Origin: Bimuria novae-zelandiae CBS 107.79
Taxonomy: Eukaryota; Ascomycota; Dothideomycetes; Pleosporales; Didymosphaeriaceae
DNA length: 64,000 bases
Assembly (NCBI GenBank): GCA_010015655.1
Contig: ML976736.1
Coordinates: 114,284 to 178,283, forward strand
Direction: 5' to 3'
Shown here: positions 11,401 through 25,044 of the stretch, in pieces
Layout of the letters: each line of letters begins with the position of its first letter
Position numbering within the stretch: the first letter of the stretch is position 1
Made by a program: the position numbers and the translations under genes
The notes under the pieces: model-generated
Told to the model about the DNA's origin: nothing
What the model saw: the letters and a program-made list of their open reading frames with translations, nothing else
The model's database searches: none

Positions 11401-13931
11401 GCTACTAAGGCACTAATATCTTCCGCATATAGCTGCCTATAAAGGATACTATCATCGTCACACGCGATGTTATATTTAAGCCTATACTCTTCTTTAATAG
11501 GATAGATAGGTATCTGTCAGAATCAGTGCTTGAGGAAATAATTAAACTACTTAAATACCTAGAGGAACATTAATATAATATTAATATTAAAGATTTATTA
11601 ACTGCTTGTTAACGTCGCCGCCTAGTAGAAACACCTATAACCTTAGCTTTAGGAGCTGCAGGCTCCCAGGTGGGGGGTAAATAGACTAACAACGCATTTA
11701 AATTAACACAGCAATAGCTGCCTACCCCTAGACCTATAATATCTACTGCCACAAGCAATCAGACTCCTAAGAGTAATAAAGTACCTAAAGGCTATCGCTA
11801 ACGCGGCGAGAGAGCTTCACAAGATATTAATCTGGATCTAAATAATACAAGTCTCATCCTTACTAGTAAACGCAATCAAAAGCAAAAAGATCTTAATAAC
11901 TTTATAATTTACACATACACTATAGCGCTAGGAGCTATACCTCTTGTTAACTATCTCCGTGTATTCTTGACCAAGATTCGCACTATACCTACTATAGATA
12001 AGATACTAAGAATCTATTAGTCTTAGCTGCTACCTTTACCTAAGGTAGTGAAGCAGCTTAATATACACATGTTTGGCAATTAATTCTAACGCGCTATAAA
12101 GGTTAAATAGCAGGCTCTACGCGCTAAAGGAGTCTTTAAGAAGACTATAAAAATAAAGGCTACTGCAGACGCTAAGGTGCTACTATTAATGTAGGTATTC
12201 ACGTATAAGATTGACGGAGATGGATACCTCTCACGGTTTAAGGCTTAACTTATTATTCGAGGAGATCTTTAAGCTCCGCTTAATAACACGTACGCTACTA
12301 TACTCGTAATCTGCAACTTTCGCGCTCTTATTATAATTACTAATTACTTTAATTTAGAGCTAAAGTAGTGTAATGTTCCTACTGCCTTCCTAAACGCTAA
12401 GATTAATCGGAAGCTATACGCTAAAACACCTAAGCTATTCCGCCATACTAAAGGCGAGATTATGCTGGTGCTCCGCGCCCTATACGGCCTAAAGGAGTTA
12501 TTACTACTATAGTATAACAAGCTACGCCGACAGCTTGTTAAGCTAGGTCTAAAGCTAGTTAAAGGCTTTCCTTACTTATACACGAGCCACTAGCTTATCC
12601 TATTTGTCTACGTTAATAACATTATTATAGCGTTTCATCGATCAAACGCCTATCTCCACAGGCCCTTTGAGAAGAATCTGGTGGACCTATACAACATCAA
12701 ATCTATAGGAGACCTTACCTGGTTTCTTAGAATCCGTATCGTCCGCGATCGAGCGTTGCACAAGACCTAGCTGGTCTAAGACGCCTTTATTAATAAGGTA
12801 TGCGCTCGATTTAGCATTAAGGCTGTAGGCAAGGCTCTAGACATCTTACTTACAGAGAACTAGCTGCCGTAGTCTACTAAGGAGCCTAATATTACTTAAA
12901 CGAAGCTCTATTAATAACTAGTTAGCTTACTTGCATACATCGCTGTCTAGGGCAGACCTAACGTCGCTTAAACGCACGTTGTGTTTGCTTGCTATCTTAC
13001 TAACCTAGGACAGTCTTACGTCTCGAAGATACGCTAGACCTAGCGCTACCTGCTTAGCACAAAGGCTCTTGCTCTTAAAGCCTTTGCCAGCACGTAAGAC
13101 GTGGCTAAGTATCTCTCTAACGATTTAATATACCGCAATCCTCTCTTCTTTAGATTATCTAACGCCTTATACGCTAATAAACCTAAGACTTGTTAGAGCT
13201 CTTAAGGTTACGTATTTAAGTTTAGTAGGCTAATAATTAACTAGAAGTCGACAGTGCAGCGTATAGTTATAAAATTAATTATAAAGTCTAAACTACTCTT
13301 ACTCTTACTCGCTGCCTTATAAATAGAGGAGTAGATGCGTTTCTTTACTGGCATTAATCTTACGCTTAATTATACACCTACTATCTAGTGTAATAATTAG
13401 CAGACTGTTGGTATTGTTACTAAGTAACAAGATAAGCTCTACATAAAAGTTAAACATGTCAACATCCACTAGCTTTAGATTTAACAGGAAGTTGAAGCCT
13501 CTTGTATTAACGTCTAATAGGTCCCTACTGACTATATGCCTGCCGATGGACTCACGAAGATTCTACCTAAGCAGAAGTTTATAAAGTTTATCCGCTAACT
13601 TAGCCTTATTAATATTACTAAGCGCCTAAAAGGACTGCGTTAGGTTAATAGGGACAATCTTAACGCCCTTTATATACACTAATACTAATTAGCTATCGTT
13701 GACTTACTGACCTTTAAGTCTACGCTAGCTAGGGGGTGTGTCACGGTTTATGGCCCTTACCTTACAAGATAGTTGCTCTTACCTTGGCATGGTTGCGACT
13801 TACCTTCCACCTATCCAGGACTAGTGTTGTTTGTGCCTGCGCACCTATATCTTCTGTAGTTCCTAGATAGTACAACCTTAGTTTAATTCTTTAATTTCCT
13901 TGCGTACTGTCCAGCTCTGCTCACCGCGACA
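8477..13931 (+). mobile_element. Copia-2: full-length Copia element nested in the 3' LTR of Copia-3
   Basis: LTRs of 193 bp lie at 8477-8669 and 13739-13931 (TGTCACGGTTTATGG...; 3' copy ends CACCGCGACA). The duplication CAGTT is at 8472-8476 and 13932-13936. I count eight differences between the LTRs, all C/T or G/A. The primer-binding site GTTATAAGCCTGG follows the 5' LTR, and a polypurine tract (AGGGGGTG) precedes the 3' LTR. It belongs to the same family as Copia-1. Confidence 0.95.
8853..13682 (+). pseudogene. Copia-2 gag-pol polyprotein, heavily RIP-mutated
   Basis: The frame aligns codon for codon with the Copia-1 polyprotein: start codon changed to ATA (8853), Gag, protease with D-P-G-S-N-T-H (about 10170), integrase, reverse transcriptase and RNase H, and a terminal TAA at 13680. 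Dozens of stops are introduced, chiefly TAG for TGG or CAG. It is more damaged than Copia-1, which is consistent with an older insertion. Confidence 0.85.
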
Positions 13932-14025
13932 CAGTTAGTTTCGGATATTTTGCTAGTGTGCCAAGCCAAGTGGTCCCTGCTCGATTGTACAGATCTGACC
14001 TTACCGCAGCTTATTCTATCTAACA

Positions 14026-17000
14026 CACCCCTTTAGCTTAGAAACTCTTTAAGCTAGCACTTATGCAATTATAAGGTCTTTAAGTTACTTTTAAATTTCC
14101 TTAAGAGGCACAGTATTTGTTACCTCCTTAGTCTCTATATTAACTAATCTAAGTTATTAGAGAAAACCCTCCTACTTGCTCTTAGAGAGCACCTTTATAA
14201 GGCTATTAGTAATTATGTCCGCTAACTGCACATGCTCCACCTTAATCCTGCCTATATATACTTCTTGTCGGATCTAGTGGTTGTGGACGTCTACATGCCA
14301 AAGTTTAGTTTAGAGGCGGGAAACCTCCTTAGTTACTAGGCGTATAGTTTATTTATTATTGCACTAAATAGTGACTATACGCGCGTCTAGTTTAATCTTA
14401 AGTTCTTAAAGTAGTCTTAAGATAAAGAGTGCTTCCTTAGCTACCTAAGAGAGAGCTAGTAGCTCGGCCTTAGTAGTTAATATTATTATAGTGTCTTGTT
14501 TATTTGCTTTCTAGGCGATAAGACCGCTAAAGAGCTTAATAGCGTAACCTTAAGAGCTCTTGCGGTCTATTATATTATTAGCAAATAATACATTGCTTGT
14601 AATCTAAAGTCTAGTGTCACCTCTAAGCTGTAGGGCTCGCTACTTTATGCTTTAAAGGTATAAGAGAACTCGGTCTGCTGCGTCTTAGTGCTTAGTCCCT
14701 GGATTTAACAGAAATCGAGCTAATCGTGATGTTGTAAAGGCAATGTCTAGCCTTGTAGTAACTATAATAAAGAGTAGCGATCTAATCTTGCGTTAAAATT
14801 TGTTAATCTTAGTTAGTGTTGCTAACCCTTTCCTTAGTAGTAATTTAATCGCAGCTATTAGAGTGTCATGTTAAATATTTGTCTTATCTGCTAGTTAGCT
14901 AATCTTGTCTAAATAAAAGGCCTGTGATAGTTAAATCTTGCGGCTTGTTTAGTCCCGTATAACCTTTATGCTAAGAAACTATTAAAGGTTGTTTCCTCTA
15001 GTAAGAGTGAACTTGTTTTGTAAGCGTTTAATTACTTGTTAAGCTTCTTGTTCTTTGTCCTTATGGTACGCGAGTATGATGTCGTCAACGTAAAAGAATA
15101 TAATAACTCTATCTTTAATTAGGTAGCATGGCTTATAAGGCACTGTCTAGAAGCCTAGCGCTTTAAGCGTTATCGTGAATTCTCTCTACTAGAGGAGTAG
15201 TAAAATGCGAAGGCTATATAGTGCTTTGTTTACTTATAATATTGTTCTAGGCTTCTGATAACCCTAAGGCATTCTTATGTACACCTCTCGATCTATTATT
15301 GCGTGGATAAAAGCGTTGGTGACGTCGTACTGCGTGAGCTCCATATTATAGTAAGCTACTATTGCCATTATTATTTAAAATAACCGGCTAACAAGCGTGG
15401 CTACGTAAGTGTCTTACAAGGTAATATTTCGTTACTAATTGCCTTAAACAACTAGTCGCGCCTTGCACTTCAGTAAGCAATAGTGCTTATTAAGTTTATA
15501 AGTGTATACCTATATGCAGTTAAGGATCTGCTATCTTATTAGTTTTAATCTTCTTTACTAGAATTTCTAACTATAATTTTATCTCTTAGTAGCTTGCGAG
15601 GTGCACTTGCTTAGCCTCTTAGAATATTTTGCCTATTAGGTAATCCTTAAGCTTAGTTCGGCACGTTAGTAGAGGTGGAAGTTAACTTTAATAGGGCTTT
15701 AAGCCTTTAGCAAGCATTCTTATTATCTTAGCCTTATCTATAACTTTTCCTTTGTATTTTCTAACACGGCCAGCTTGGGTTCCCGCTATGAAAGCTACTA
15801 CCTAGGGGACGGTTGTAAAGGACGCTTGTTATATTAGACTTATTTAGTCTCTAGCCATTAACTATGCAAGTAACGCGATAGGTAGTAGTATAGTTAGAGG
15901 AGTTAAGTAGCTATCCCTAATCTTCCTTCCTTAATAGTAGCCTAGTGGATCTGCTTTATCTTATTATTTTAACGAATCTACAGTGGCTTCATCCTTATAA
16001 AAGGAGTCTGTTTATGGTTATTAGGTAAAAGTTAGCAACTTAATGGTTCTTACGTGCGTTACTATTTCTTAAAGCGTGCTATGCATAAGACTGTCTATAA
16101 GGTCCTTAATTTTCCCGTTAAATACTAACTCTTCGTTAAAGACAACGTCCTGGGTACTTATCACTTTGCCAAGTGACGGTATCCATATTTGGTAGATGTT
16201 TAATGATTAGTATCTAACTAGATAACCAATCCATGCCTTTAGGTTAAGACGTTGTAGGCGTGATTTGCCTTAGTAAGTATTATTAGTTATTGCAAATGCC
16301 TTGCAGCCGTACGCTTTTAAGTGTACAATATTAGGTTTTTGTAGTGACGTGACTATCCTATTGCTAAAAGCGACTCGTGTGAAGAATATCTCGTATAGTG
16401 TTTTCTAGTGATTTGCATAGTTTAGTGTTCGATTGTAGAGGTATACAGTGGCTCTTGTAATCTCAGGCCACAGCTCCTAGGATAGGTTAGCATTAAGTCG
16501 CATGGCACGAGCTTTCTCCTTATTCACACCCCTGAGCGTTCTGCACCTCCATTTTGTGATTGTGTATCTAGTGCGGAAGGCTCTATAATTATTTCTTAGG
16601 TTGTTAACTATTTCTTAACTTCTAGTTTGACTGTGGCGATCTCGTTGTCTACTTTAATGGTCTTAACAGAGATGTTGTAGTGGTTCTTAAGGAATAAGAT
16701 AAATACTAAAAGGGCATTAATAATTAACTTTACTATTTAGTAATTTATAAAGTAGAGGTCCTATTACATGCCTAAAAACTTATTAGTAATTAGTAATTAA
16801 CTCTTCTCTTTGGTAACTCCTTAGATCTTGTATGTGTGGAAGTTAATGCTAAGCCTCTCTCTAGGTCTATCTTTGTTTATTCGTGGGGCGTGGCTTATCT
16901 GTCGTCTAGACTTTGCTCTCCCGCATAAGTTGCATTCTATAGTTATAATGCCTTTAACACGCACCCCTTCAGTTTACTACACTAGGTGTTTAATAGCCGC

Positions 17001-18796
17001 TAGGTTTAGGTGTCCTAGTCTTTTGTGCTACAGCATAGCTAAGGCCTTTTACGGTCCTCTTTTGGTTCTTGTAGTAATCTTGTGTGTGTGATATGTGGCA
17101 GGTGGTAGCGGATTGTATTCTAGCACCTACTATCTAAATATCTTAGTTATAATTCTAATGGCTCTGTTCTTAGCTCCTTAGAGAGTAGTTAGGTCTGTTT
17201 ATGTGTCCTACCAGATCCCTTTGTGCCTTAATAGTTAGAATAACACTAAGTTATATAATAGGTCTAGGCAAATAGCCACATCTTATAAGGTTAATTTTGT
17301 TATTCTAGTGTTATTCTTTAGAGTAAGGTTAATAGACCCATATCCTCTAATCTACACTTTGGAATTTCCGGCCCATATATAGTCTCCGAGCAGTGGTGGT
17401 CGGAAACTATAGATATAATTAGGGTTGTTAGTAATGTGGCAGGTTAATCTTAAGTTAAGGATAAATAACTTTTATAGTAGATAGTTAGTAGCATCTCTCC
17501 CTCCTGCTACTAAGTTAAAAGCTACTTTAGTAGCAGCGATTCTCTAGCCCTCTAGTTAATCTTTAAGGATCTCGGGCGTTAGAGTGTGCGATTATTTCGT
17601 AATTAGTGTTCTTAATTAGGTCCTACTTTATCTATAAATTAGCCCCTAGAACGTTGCGTCTTTCTCACGCTTAAATTATATAAGCTCGCTAATAGTCTCG
17701 TTTAGTTTCCACTATTTAGGAGCCTTGTCTGGATTAATATAATAGCAGTCCCTTATACTATAGCGTTATTTACATGCAGGGCATTTTGCTCCTCTTATAG
17801 TAGTAGGCTCTAAATCTACAGGCTATTTAAGCGTGGTAGTTTTCCTGCCCGCTGTACGTTAATTACGAGGTCTACCTTAGTTTTGTTTTAATAACGCGCT
17901 TTTAGTAGGATAGGCGTCCCTATTATTACCCTAGGTGGGTGCACCACCTTTAGCGAAAAATAATGCATTATTAGACATAAATGCTTTGTGTTTCCTTAAT
18001 CTAAGGGGATAATTTGTTATTATGTATTCTCGGAAGCGTTATATTATCTTTTTTCGATCTATGCTGGCTGCGAATCGACCATTATCTTAAAAATTTATAG
18101 ACTATATAGGAGCAACCTTGTTTACGGCATCTATAAAGTCTTTTGTAATTACATTAATTTATAATAGCTTAGTAACTTAGAAGGCTTCTACTTCCGCAGC
18201 TGCTTCGTCGTACTTAGCTAGCCAAGTATCCTATTATTAAGGGCTTCTTATTAGCTTAAGTGCCGCATGGTATCTGGTACGTGCTTATTCTCGTTCGAGT
18301 TGGTCGCTCATACCAATTGTCTTCTACAGATCGGTAATCCACTATCGTAGTGGCTTGTCTGGCAGGCAACATGTGCGCAGTAGGTGCAGTAACATAGTTA
18401 ATTAGATAAACATAACGATATGCTAAAGGCTCGATTGCTCCTTTTCGTATTTATGTTAATCGCTCTTATATTGCTTAAAGAGGATCTTATAGTATTCGAG
18501 GTCTTCTTTAAAAGCCTTCTAGCCTCTAGCTAATAGTTTAGTTAGTCTTATTAGGACTTTAATATTCGCGGCTAGCGCGTAGTTAGTAACAACTAGAGCC
18601 CTTATTAGTAGTAGTTTTAGGGTTAATAGCGTAGTTAAATTTAGATTAACTTTATCCTAAATGTTATGTACTACGCATCTTGCCTGGAGTTGTGTTCTCT
18701 ACCCCCTGTGGTCTGCGGAGGTGTTTAGGTGTACCGTAGAATCGCGGTTTGAGAGTTGCGCCATATTGTATCAGTCGGGGCAGTGAGACTCTTAAT
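14026..18796 (-). pseudogene. Copia-3 gag-pol remnant
   Basis: Minus-strand internal region of Copia-3. Recognisable reverse-transcriptase blocks are ELTQYDVTNAF and YVDD (15081-15092 on the plus strand), in the Copia order with RNase H closer to the left LTR. The rest is AT-rich with many TAG/TAA codons. The only open stretch of note (16828-17091, plus strand) is on the wrong strand and shows no family features. Confidence 0.8.
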
Positions 18797-19456
18797 TGTC
18801 AGATGGTATAATAAGTAGATGTTGATGCAACTTAATAGTATTTCTTGTTTTTCTTTTTTTGTATCCTCCACTGGGTTCAGTTAGTTTCGGATATTTTACT
18901 AGTGTGCCAAGCCAAGTGGTCCCTGCTCGATTGTACAGATCTGACCTCACCGTAGCTTATTCTATCTGATAGTTATGTTTGCCCGTTCCACCTGATTCTT
19001 CCGATTAGGGTACCTACAAGGGATAATTCCCGCGACAATAGTTTATACTACTACCTTAATAAGGGCTTTTACTTATAACTAAGTAACTTTAAGTAAGATC
19101 CTGCTACGCGCTAGCGTATTAATTAAATTTTATAAAATAAACTTAGCCTACTTACGCGAATATGGAAGGCTATAAATAAAATAAATAAGTATTTTTTAAA
19201 GATAATACTAGCCACTATAGCTATTTAACTTAATAATAGACATCTACCAAGCGATAGTAGATTAGCTTTTATAATAGGCTTATATAGTATAATAAGTAAA
19301 ATCTTAGCTACTCTAGCTAATAACTATAATATAATTCTGCAAGACAAGTTAACTATTACTATAATTAATAATTATACTATAAGTTTATAAGACTAATAGA
19401 TCCTTAACCTAGGTTCTAATACCTACGTTATTAATATAACTAATTAAGTAGGCTAG

Positions 19457-22400
19457 TGTCAGATTAGACAACCTACTGTGAATCACAGTAAGTTATACTG
19501 TTGCCTACAGTATGAGTGCGACCCATCTACTGTCTCCTCACCTAAACTATCGCCCAGAGTGCGATAGGATGAAGAAGGGAGGCTGGCGCACTATTGCCCC
19601 TGCACTATCCTATATAGTGCAAGCGTGAAACATCGCTAGATAGACACCTTGCGCACATCCACGGTTTCCACAATTAATTATTACATCTATTAACTCTTAT
19701 TATCGCATTATCTTAAAGTAACAGAACACTATTAAATCTAATAATTAAGAGTCTCACTGCCTTAACTAATACTACCTTAAGCCAATCGCAATAGCCCTAT
19801 CGACCCTTAGAAATCCCACAGTGATCCTGACCAACTACACCAACTATACGCCCTAGCTGTAACAACTGAAATTAAGGTGTTATGTTCTTAATGTCTGGAG
19901 AATTATTAATCTAGCATTAATAGTTAAACTAATTCTACAACCTGTGCTGCCTACAGCACTAATAATTAAAAAATATCAACTAAGCACTACCTTTATAGCA
20001 GCGCACCCAGATAAGGAACCAACACTGCCCTCACAACTATTAGTAGCAGGAGGAAAGTCGTTTAAAGAAGATAGCGACTACTATAAATCATGGCTAGAAG
20101 TATACAAGCTGCTTAATTAATCATACTAAGATAAGAAGGCAGATCTCGACAAAATTATCACCTTTATATAATTAACTATCTTAGCTTATCTACAGAAGAC
20201 ATGTTGTCTACCTAACAAATTAATTAAGAAATGGATTAATAATCTAACGCTCACCGTCGGCGTAGATCTCGAAGACGAATACGAACGCGCCCGAGCGCGA
20301 TATCTAAATGCTCTCAAACCAATAAGGAGCTCGACCCAATGGGCCACGTGGCTCGCCGAATACGATCAAGCAGCGACCGAAGCAGAATCAGCAAACGTTT
20401 TAGAGCTAGCAATATTAGCCTCTGTCAAAGCAGACTTTATAAGAGCCGTTAACTATATCACGTTATAATGGGTGATAACCTTTAGTTAACAAGGAAAACA
20501 GGACCTAGCGATTACTCGCAAATATATAATAAAACTCTTCTAAGACTATATAAATCTCTAGCACTTGGTTAAGGGTAAATAAAGGGGCGCCTTTGCTGCT
20601 GCAGGTTTATCTCTCGCTGACAGTGGTAAACCTACTTAGACCACAGACAGGGACGCCTCTCTTGTGGACGAAGCAGTATTATTAAACTGGGGAAGATTTT
20701 AGGCTATAAAATAATAAAATAATAGTGTACGCACCAAATCTAAGCGGTCTGCGAATATAGATAATAAGCTAATAGTAGTTAGTAGTAAAGGTGGATTAAA
20801 CCCTAAGTGCCCTGCTTGTGAACAACGCTATAATCTGAAGGAATGTTTCTATGTATATCCTGATAAGCAGCCTGCTTGGTTCAGACTAAACCTTGTAATA
20901 GTGAAGCTTATTAAGTTCTAGCTAGAACATAATCCGGATCTCTAGTCAAGTATAAGGGGTGAAAAGAGACAAAAGTCTTATACACTAACTATTAAACGCT
21001 CGCACACTCCTACCCCAACTTAAATTACTAAGGCTGACGATAAATAACTAGATAGACGGAAAATCACCAATCTCCTAGCGAGCTTTAATGCCGCATCCTA
21101 CTACTTAGACCCAAACACGTACCCACTGCGCTACTCAGCGATCCTCGATTCAGGCACCACCTGCCATATCTTCAACAATATCGATTGGTTTGTCTCAATG
21201 CGGCCACCATCGCCAGGAGACTTTATATAGGCGGGTTTATCACGAGTATGGATAAAGGGATATAGGAGCGTCTATCTACACGTTAGAAGCGGATAAGGGA
21301 ATTAGACACTAAGGCTTAACAACGTTGCCTACTGTCCTAAACTGCTATGTAATCTGGTATCTTTCTAATTACTCCAGAGGTAAGGCCTCTAGTGGGATAC
21401 GCAGGCAGAACTAACGATAATTAAGTAAAGAGATAATATAGTCCTTACAGAACTTTAGGAAATATATAATTAATAGGTACTAGAGTTTAGAACATTAATA
21501 AGCTGCACTACAATAAAGAGTGTAACTTATGCTATACACAAGACTAACTCGCGCACTAAAAGGCAAGCTTAAAAGGTAAATATAATTACCTAGTATAAAC
21601 AATTAGGCCACCTAGGACCTTAGGCGCTTAAACACACTGTAAATTACTTTAAAAGGGTGCGCCTTAAAGGACCTACCACGGTCTAATGCGATGCTTGTGG
21701 ACGATTGAAACTTAAGCGATAAATACGAAGACAGGCTAGACAGAGCAATAACGGCCCTGGTGAAAGAATTGCTATTGACTTCCACGACTTTGAGCAAGAA
21801 AGCTCCACCGGCGAGAAAAGCTAGATACTTATTACTAATAGATTCTTAGGCATAGCTTAGGATTTCTACTTTAAGGACAGTAGACTAGCGCGGATAATTA
21901 TTAAGTTACTAAAGGAATTTACACTGTTTATAAAAGTATAGTTTAAGATTATAATTAAAGTAATAGAGTCTGATAATGAGATCTTCTCAGTTAAATAAGA
22001 CGTTAATAAGTGGTGTATTAGCGAAGGTATTATTATCGAGCCTTTAGCACCTAACACCTAAGCGTAGAATAGAGGCGCTAAACGCTTAGGGGGTGTAATT
22101 AAGGAGAAAAGTTGTGCGATGCGACTAGACGCTAATCTTCCTTAGATACTATAGCTAGAAATTACACGAGCGGCCGTATACCTCTATAATTAAACACCGA
22201 ACTACGCTAATTAATAGCGATCACCATACGAAGTGTTCCTCACAATAGTAGCCTTCTAGAATAGCATTGTCACCTAGCTAAAGAAACCTAATTAGGCTCA
22301 CCTTAGGGCCTACGGCTGTAAAGCCTTTGCCATGACCGACGACACAAAACGCGGCAAGAGTAAGCTCTAAAGGCTCGATCCAAAAGCATAGATTGGCTAC

Positions 22401-24928
22401 CTAGTGGGCTATTAATTAATAAATATCTAGAGGATATGGATCCCCTCCCTCGTAAAGGTTATTAGTACTCGCGACGTTATTTTCGACGAACAATTAGTGT
22501 TCTTAGGCAAGATAGAAGACCTGATAGATAACCTTATGCATAGCACTTATAAAGAGATTATAGCATAGACCTGATTAGTGGAGCTATTGCCCTCACCGCC
22601 GGAATAATAACACACAGAGTCTTTCTACGAGGATGAGCTAATAATAGACTCTTGAGAGGATAACGACACTCCAGAGTATAATTAAGGGAGGAAAGTTAAC
22701 TATATCTACCTATTACTACTAGCGACACCACTACCTGTCGCACTACTCGCACAATTAATAGCTAGCAATTATATTAAACTTTATAGTAAACTATCGCCTA
22801 TAGTGCAATTATAGTTAAAACATTAACTCGCTGTGCTATAGGTAGCTACCTTCCTAGCAGGTACTGAAGCAGGAAGTGCAGGAACACATAAAGGTAAGCT
22901 ACTCGATAAAGCGCAATTCAGACGCATGCTTGAAGCAGACAAGAAGCCACACTAAAGCTCTCTATCGGAACCTCTATCTTGCAGAACAAGAATAAAAGAT
23001 CACCCACTATTTAAGATGTGGAAGGATGCCGAGCAATTACACTTATAGAGCTATAAAGAGATGAAGTTATGGAGCGAGGTGCCCGTCGCCTAAGCGCGAT
23101 TAGCAGGCTATTAAATCCTTAACTATATATAGGTCTACACCTATAAGCTTAACAAACACTACTACTTTTAGAAGTGTAAGGCTAGACTGGTAGTGCGTGG
23201 AGATTAACAACGATACCTTACTACTTAAGATACCTACGCCGCCATACTCGCAGGACGATCCTTTCGCCTACTTATAGCTATAGTAGCTTGCTTTAATCTA
23301 GAGCTTAGCTAATACGACGTCACTAACGCTTTCGTCCACGCAAAGTTAGACAAAGAAATCTACATGAAAATGCCACGAGGATACACCTAATCTGGCACCA
23401 TCCTATAGCTGCATAAGGCGCTGTATAGTCTGCGAATCTCTCTATTGCTATGGCAACGAGAGTTCACCAGAGTGCTCCGAGACCTCGGCTTTGCCACCGT
23501 CCCACACGAGCCATGCTGTATAATTAAAGATAGAATTATTATCTTCTTCTATGTAGACGACCTTATTATTACCTACGTAAAGGATTAGAAGCACACTGCT
23601 AACGCAGTAATAAAATAGTTAAGTTTAAAATTCTCTCTTACTAGCGGAAAAGACCTATAGTAGTTTTTAGGAGTTAAAGTTATTAGAGACCGTCCCCGCA
23701 GACTACTCTAGCTATCTTAAGTGTCCTACGTAGACAAGATTAATCGCCTAGTTAATCGACGCGACATACGGCATGATACCTTAATAGTAGTAATTAAGCT
23801 ACTCCCCTAAGAAGGACTTGCCTTAAAGGCAGAGATTAATTAATACTAGTAGAAGATAGGATTAATCCTCTATACTATAGTGACTACGCGCCCGGATATT
23901 ACTTTCGTAAGCTCTTAGTTGTCGCGATTCCTCGCCAATCCAAGCAACGAACATTACAACGCCGCCGACCGCGTGCTGCTATACTTATCCTCTACACGAA
24001 TATTGGCACTACGCTTTAAAGGAGCAGACACCTATAAAGTCGCGAGCGACGCATTGTTTGCAGATAACACCCTTAACCATAAGAGCTCTTAAGGATATAT
24101 TATTAAGCTGTTTAGTAGACTTATCGCCTGGAAAGCAAACAAATAGAACACAGTTACCACATTAATAACTAAAGCTAAGCTACTAGCCCTATTACAAGTT
24201 GCTAAAGAAGCTATCTTTATAGCACGGCTAATTGCTAAGCTTAAGATTAAGCTCTTACTATTAATAATTACGATTGATTGCGATAATTAATAGACTATTT
24301 AACTTATTACTAAAGAAATCGCTAAGCTATAGACAAAGTTAAGGCATGTTAACATCTATAATTATTAGCTTTGACAAGAAGTGGTACGCGGAGCTATTAA
24401 AGTCTAGTATTAATAATTAGAAGAAATGGCAGCAGATGGTCTTACAAAGGCTCTGCTAGCTAGTAAATAGACCAAGTCTCTGGATAAACTAGGACTTGAG
24501 GACGTCGCAGGAAAGATTACTAACTAAGAGGTTAACCTGCACGAACTGGAATAAAGAATAGAAGCTTTTAGATTATAAGTAAAAGTGTAATTAGCAAGCA
24601 ACTTGTGTCTAGCTTAAGGATAAGCCTAAGCTAAGGGGGTGTGTTAGATTAGACAACCTACTGTGAATTACAGTAAGTTATACTGTTGCCTACAGTATGA
24701 GTGCGACCCATCTACTGTCTCCTCACCTAAACTATCGCCCAGAGTGCGATAGGATGAAGAAGGGAGGCTGGCGCACTATTGCCCCTGCACTATCCTATAT
24801 AGTGCAAGCGTGAAACATCGCTAGATAGACACCTTGCGCACATCCACGGTTTCCACAATCAATCATCACATCCATCAACTCTCATTATCGCATTATCTTA
24901 AAGTGACAGAACACTATTAAATCTGACA
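19457..24928 (+). mobile_element. Copia-4: full-length Copia element of a different family
   Basis: LTRs of 287 bp lie at 19457-19743 and 24642-24928 (TGTCAGATTAGACAACC...TCTGACA). The duplication GCTAG is at 19452-19456 and 24929-24933. The primer-binding site ATTAAGAGTCTCACTGCC (19744-19761) and polypurine tract TAAGGGGGTG before the 3' LTR are both visible. It interrupts the Copia-5 frame, which resumes at 24934. Confidence 0.95.
19890..24590 (+). pseudogene. Copia-4 gag-pol remnant
   Basis: Readable blocks in order: a zinc knuckle CPACEQRYNLKEC (20808-20846, the histidine changed to tyrosine); a retropepsin motif ILDSGTTCHIFN (21141-21176); SQYDVTNAFVHA (its Gln codon now TAA) and the polymerase motif FFYVDD (YVDD at 23550-23561). 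RNase H and the C-terminus follow to about 24580. Between these blocks TAA and TAG codons are frequent. Order of domains is that of Copia (protease, integrase, RT, RNase H). Confidence 0.85.
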
Positions 24929-25044
24929 GCTAGGAGTAGGAGCGCGTTAAAAATACTAGTATAATTATTAAAATAAGTAAATACTACTATAAAATTAAGA
25001 CCTAAGGCAAGATAACTTTTATAATTAATATACTAATAAGTATA

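Larger units (their letters stand above)
8391..18971 (-). mobile_element. Copia-3: full-length Copia element on the minus strand, carrying nested Copia-2
   Basis: Both LTRs are 175 bp: right (5') LTR 18797-18971, left (3') LTR 8391-8476 plus 13937-14025. The duplication GTTAT is at 8386-8390 and 18972-18976. Without Copia-2 and its duplication the element is about 5.1 kb. Next to the right LTR is a primer-binding site (18777-18796); next to the left LTR is a polypurine tract, read as ACACCCCTTTAGC on the plus strand. The reverse transcriptase is readable on the minus strand (MELTQYDVTNAF at about 15350; FFYVDDIILAY at about 15075-15100). RIP has placed stops throughout. Confidence 0.9.
8278..19037 (-). 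repeat. Solo LTR-X (174 bp) split by Copia-3
   Basis: The two pieces 8278-8390 and 18977-19037 join to a 174-bp LTR running TGTGGACGG...CCGCGACA on the plus strand. The duplication ATAGT flanks it (8273-8277 and 19038-19042). A RIP-mutated copy of the same length lies inverted at 60928-61101, where it acts as a 5' LTR, so the functional orientation here is minus. Confidence 0.85.

Noticed and set aside
16828..17091. 87-codon plus-strand frame
   Set aside because: Lies inside Copia-3, which is coded on the minus strand; no family features.
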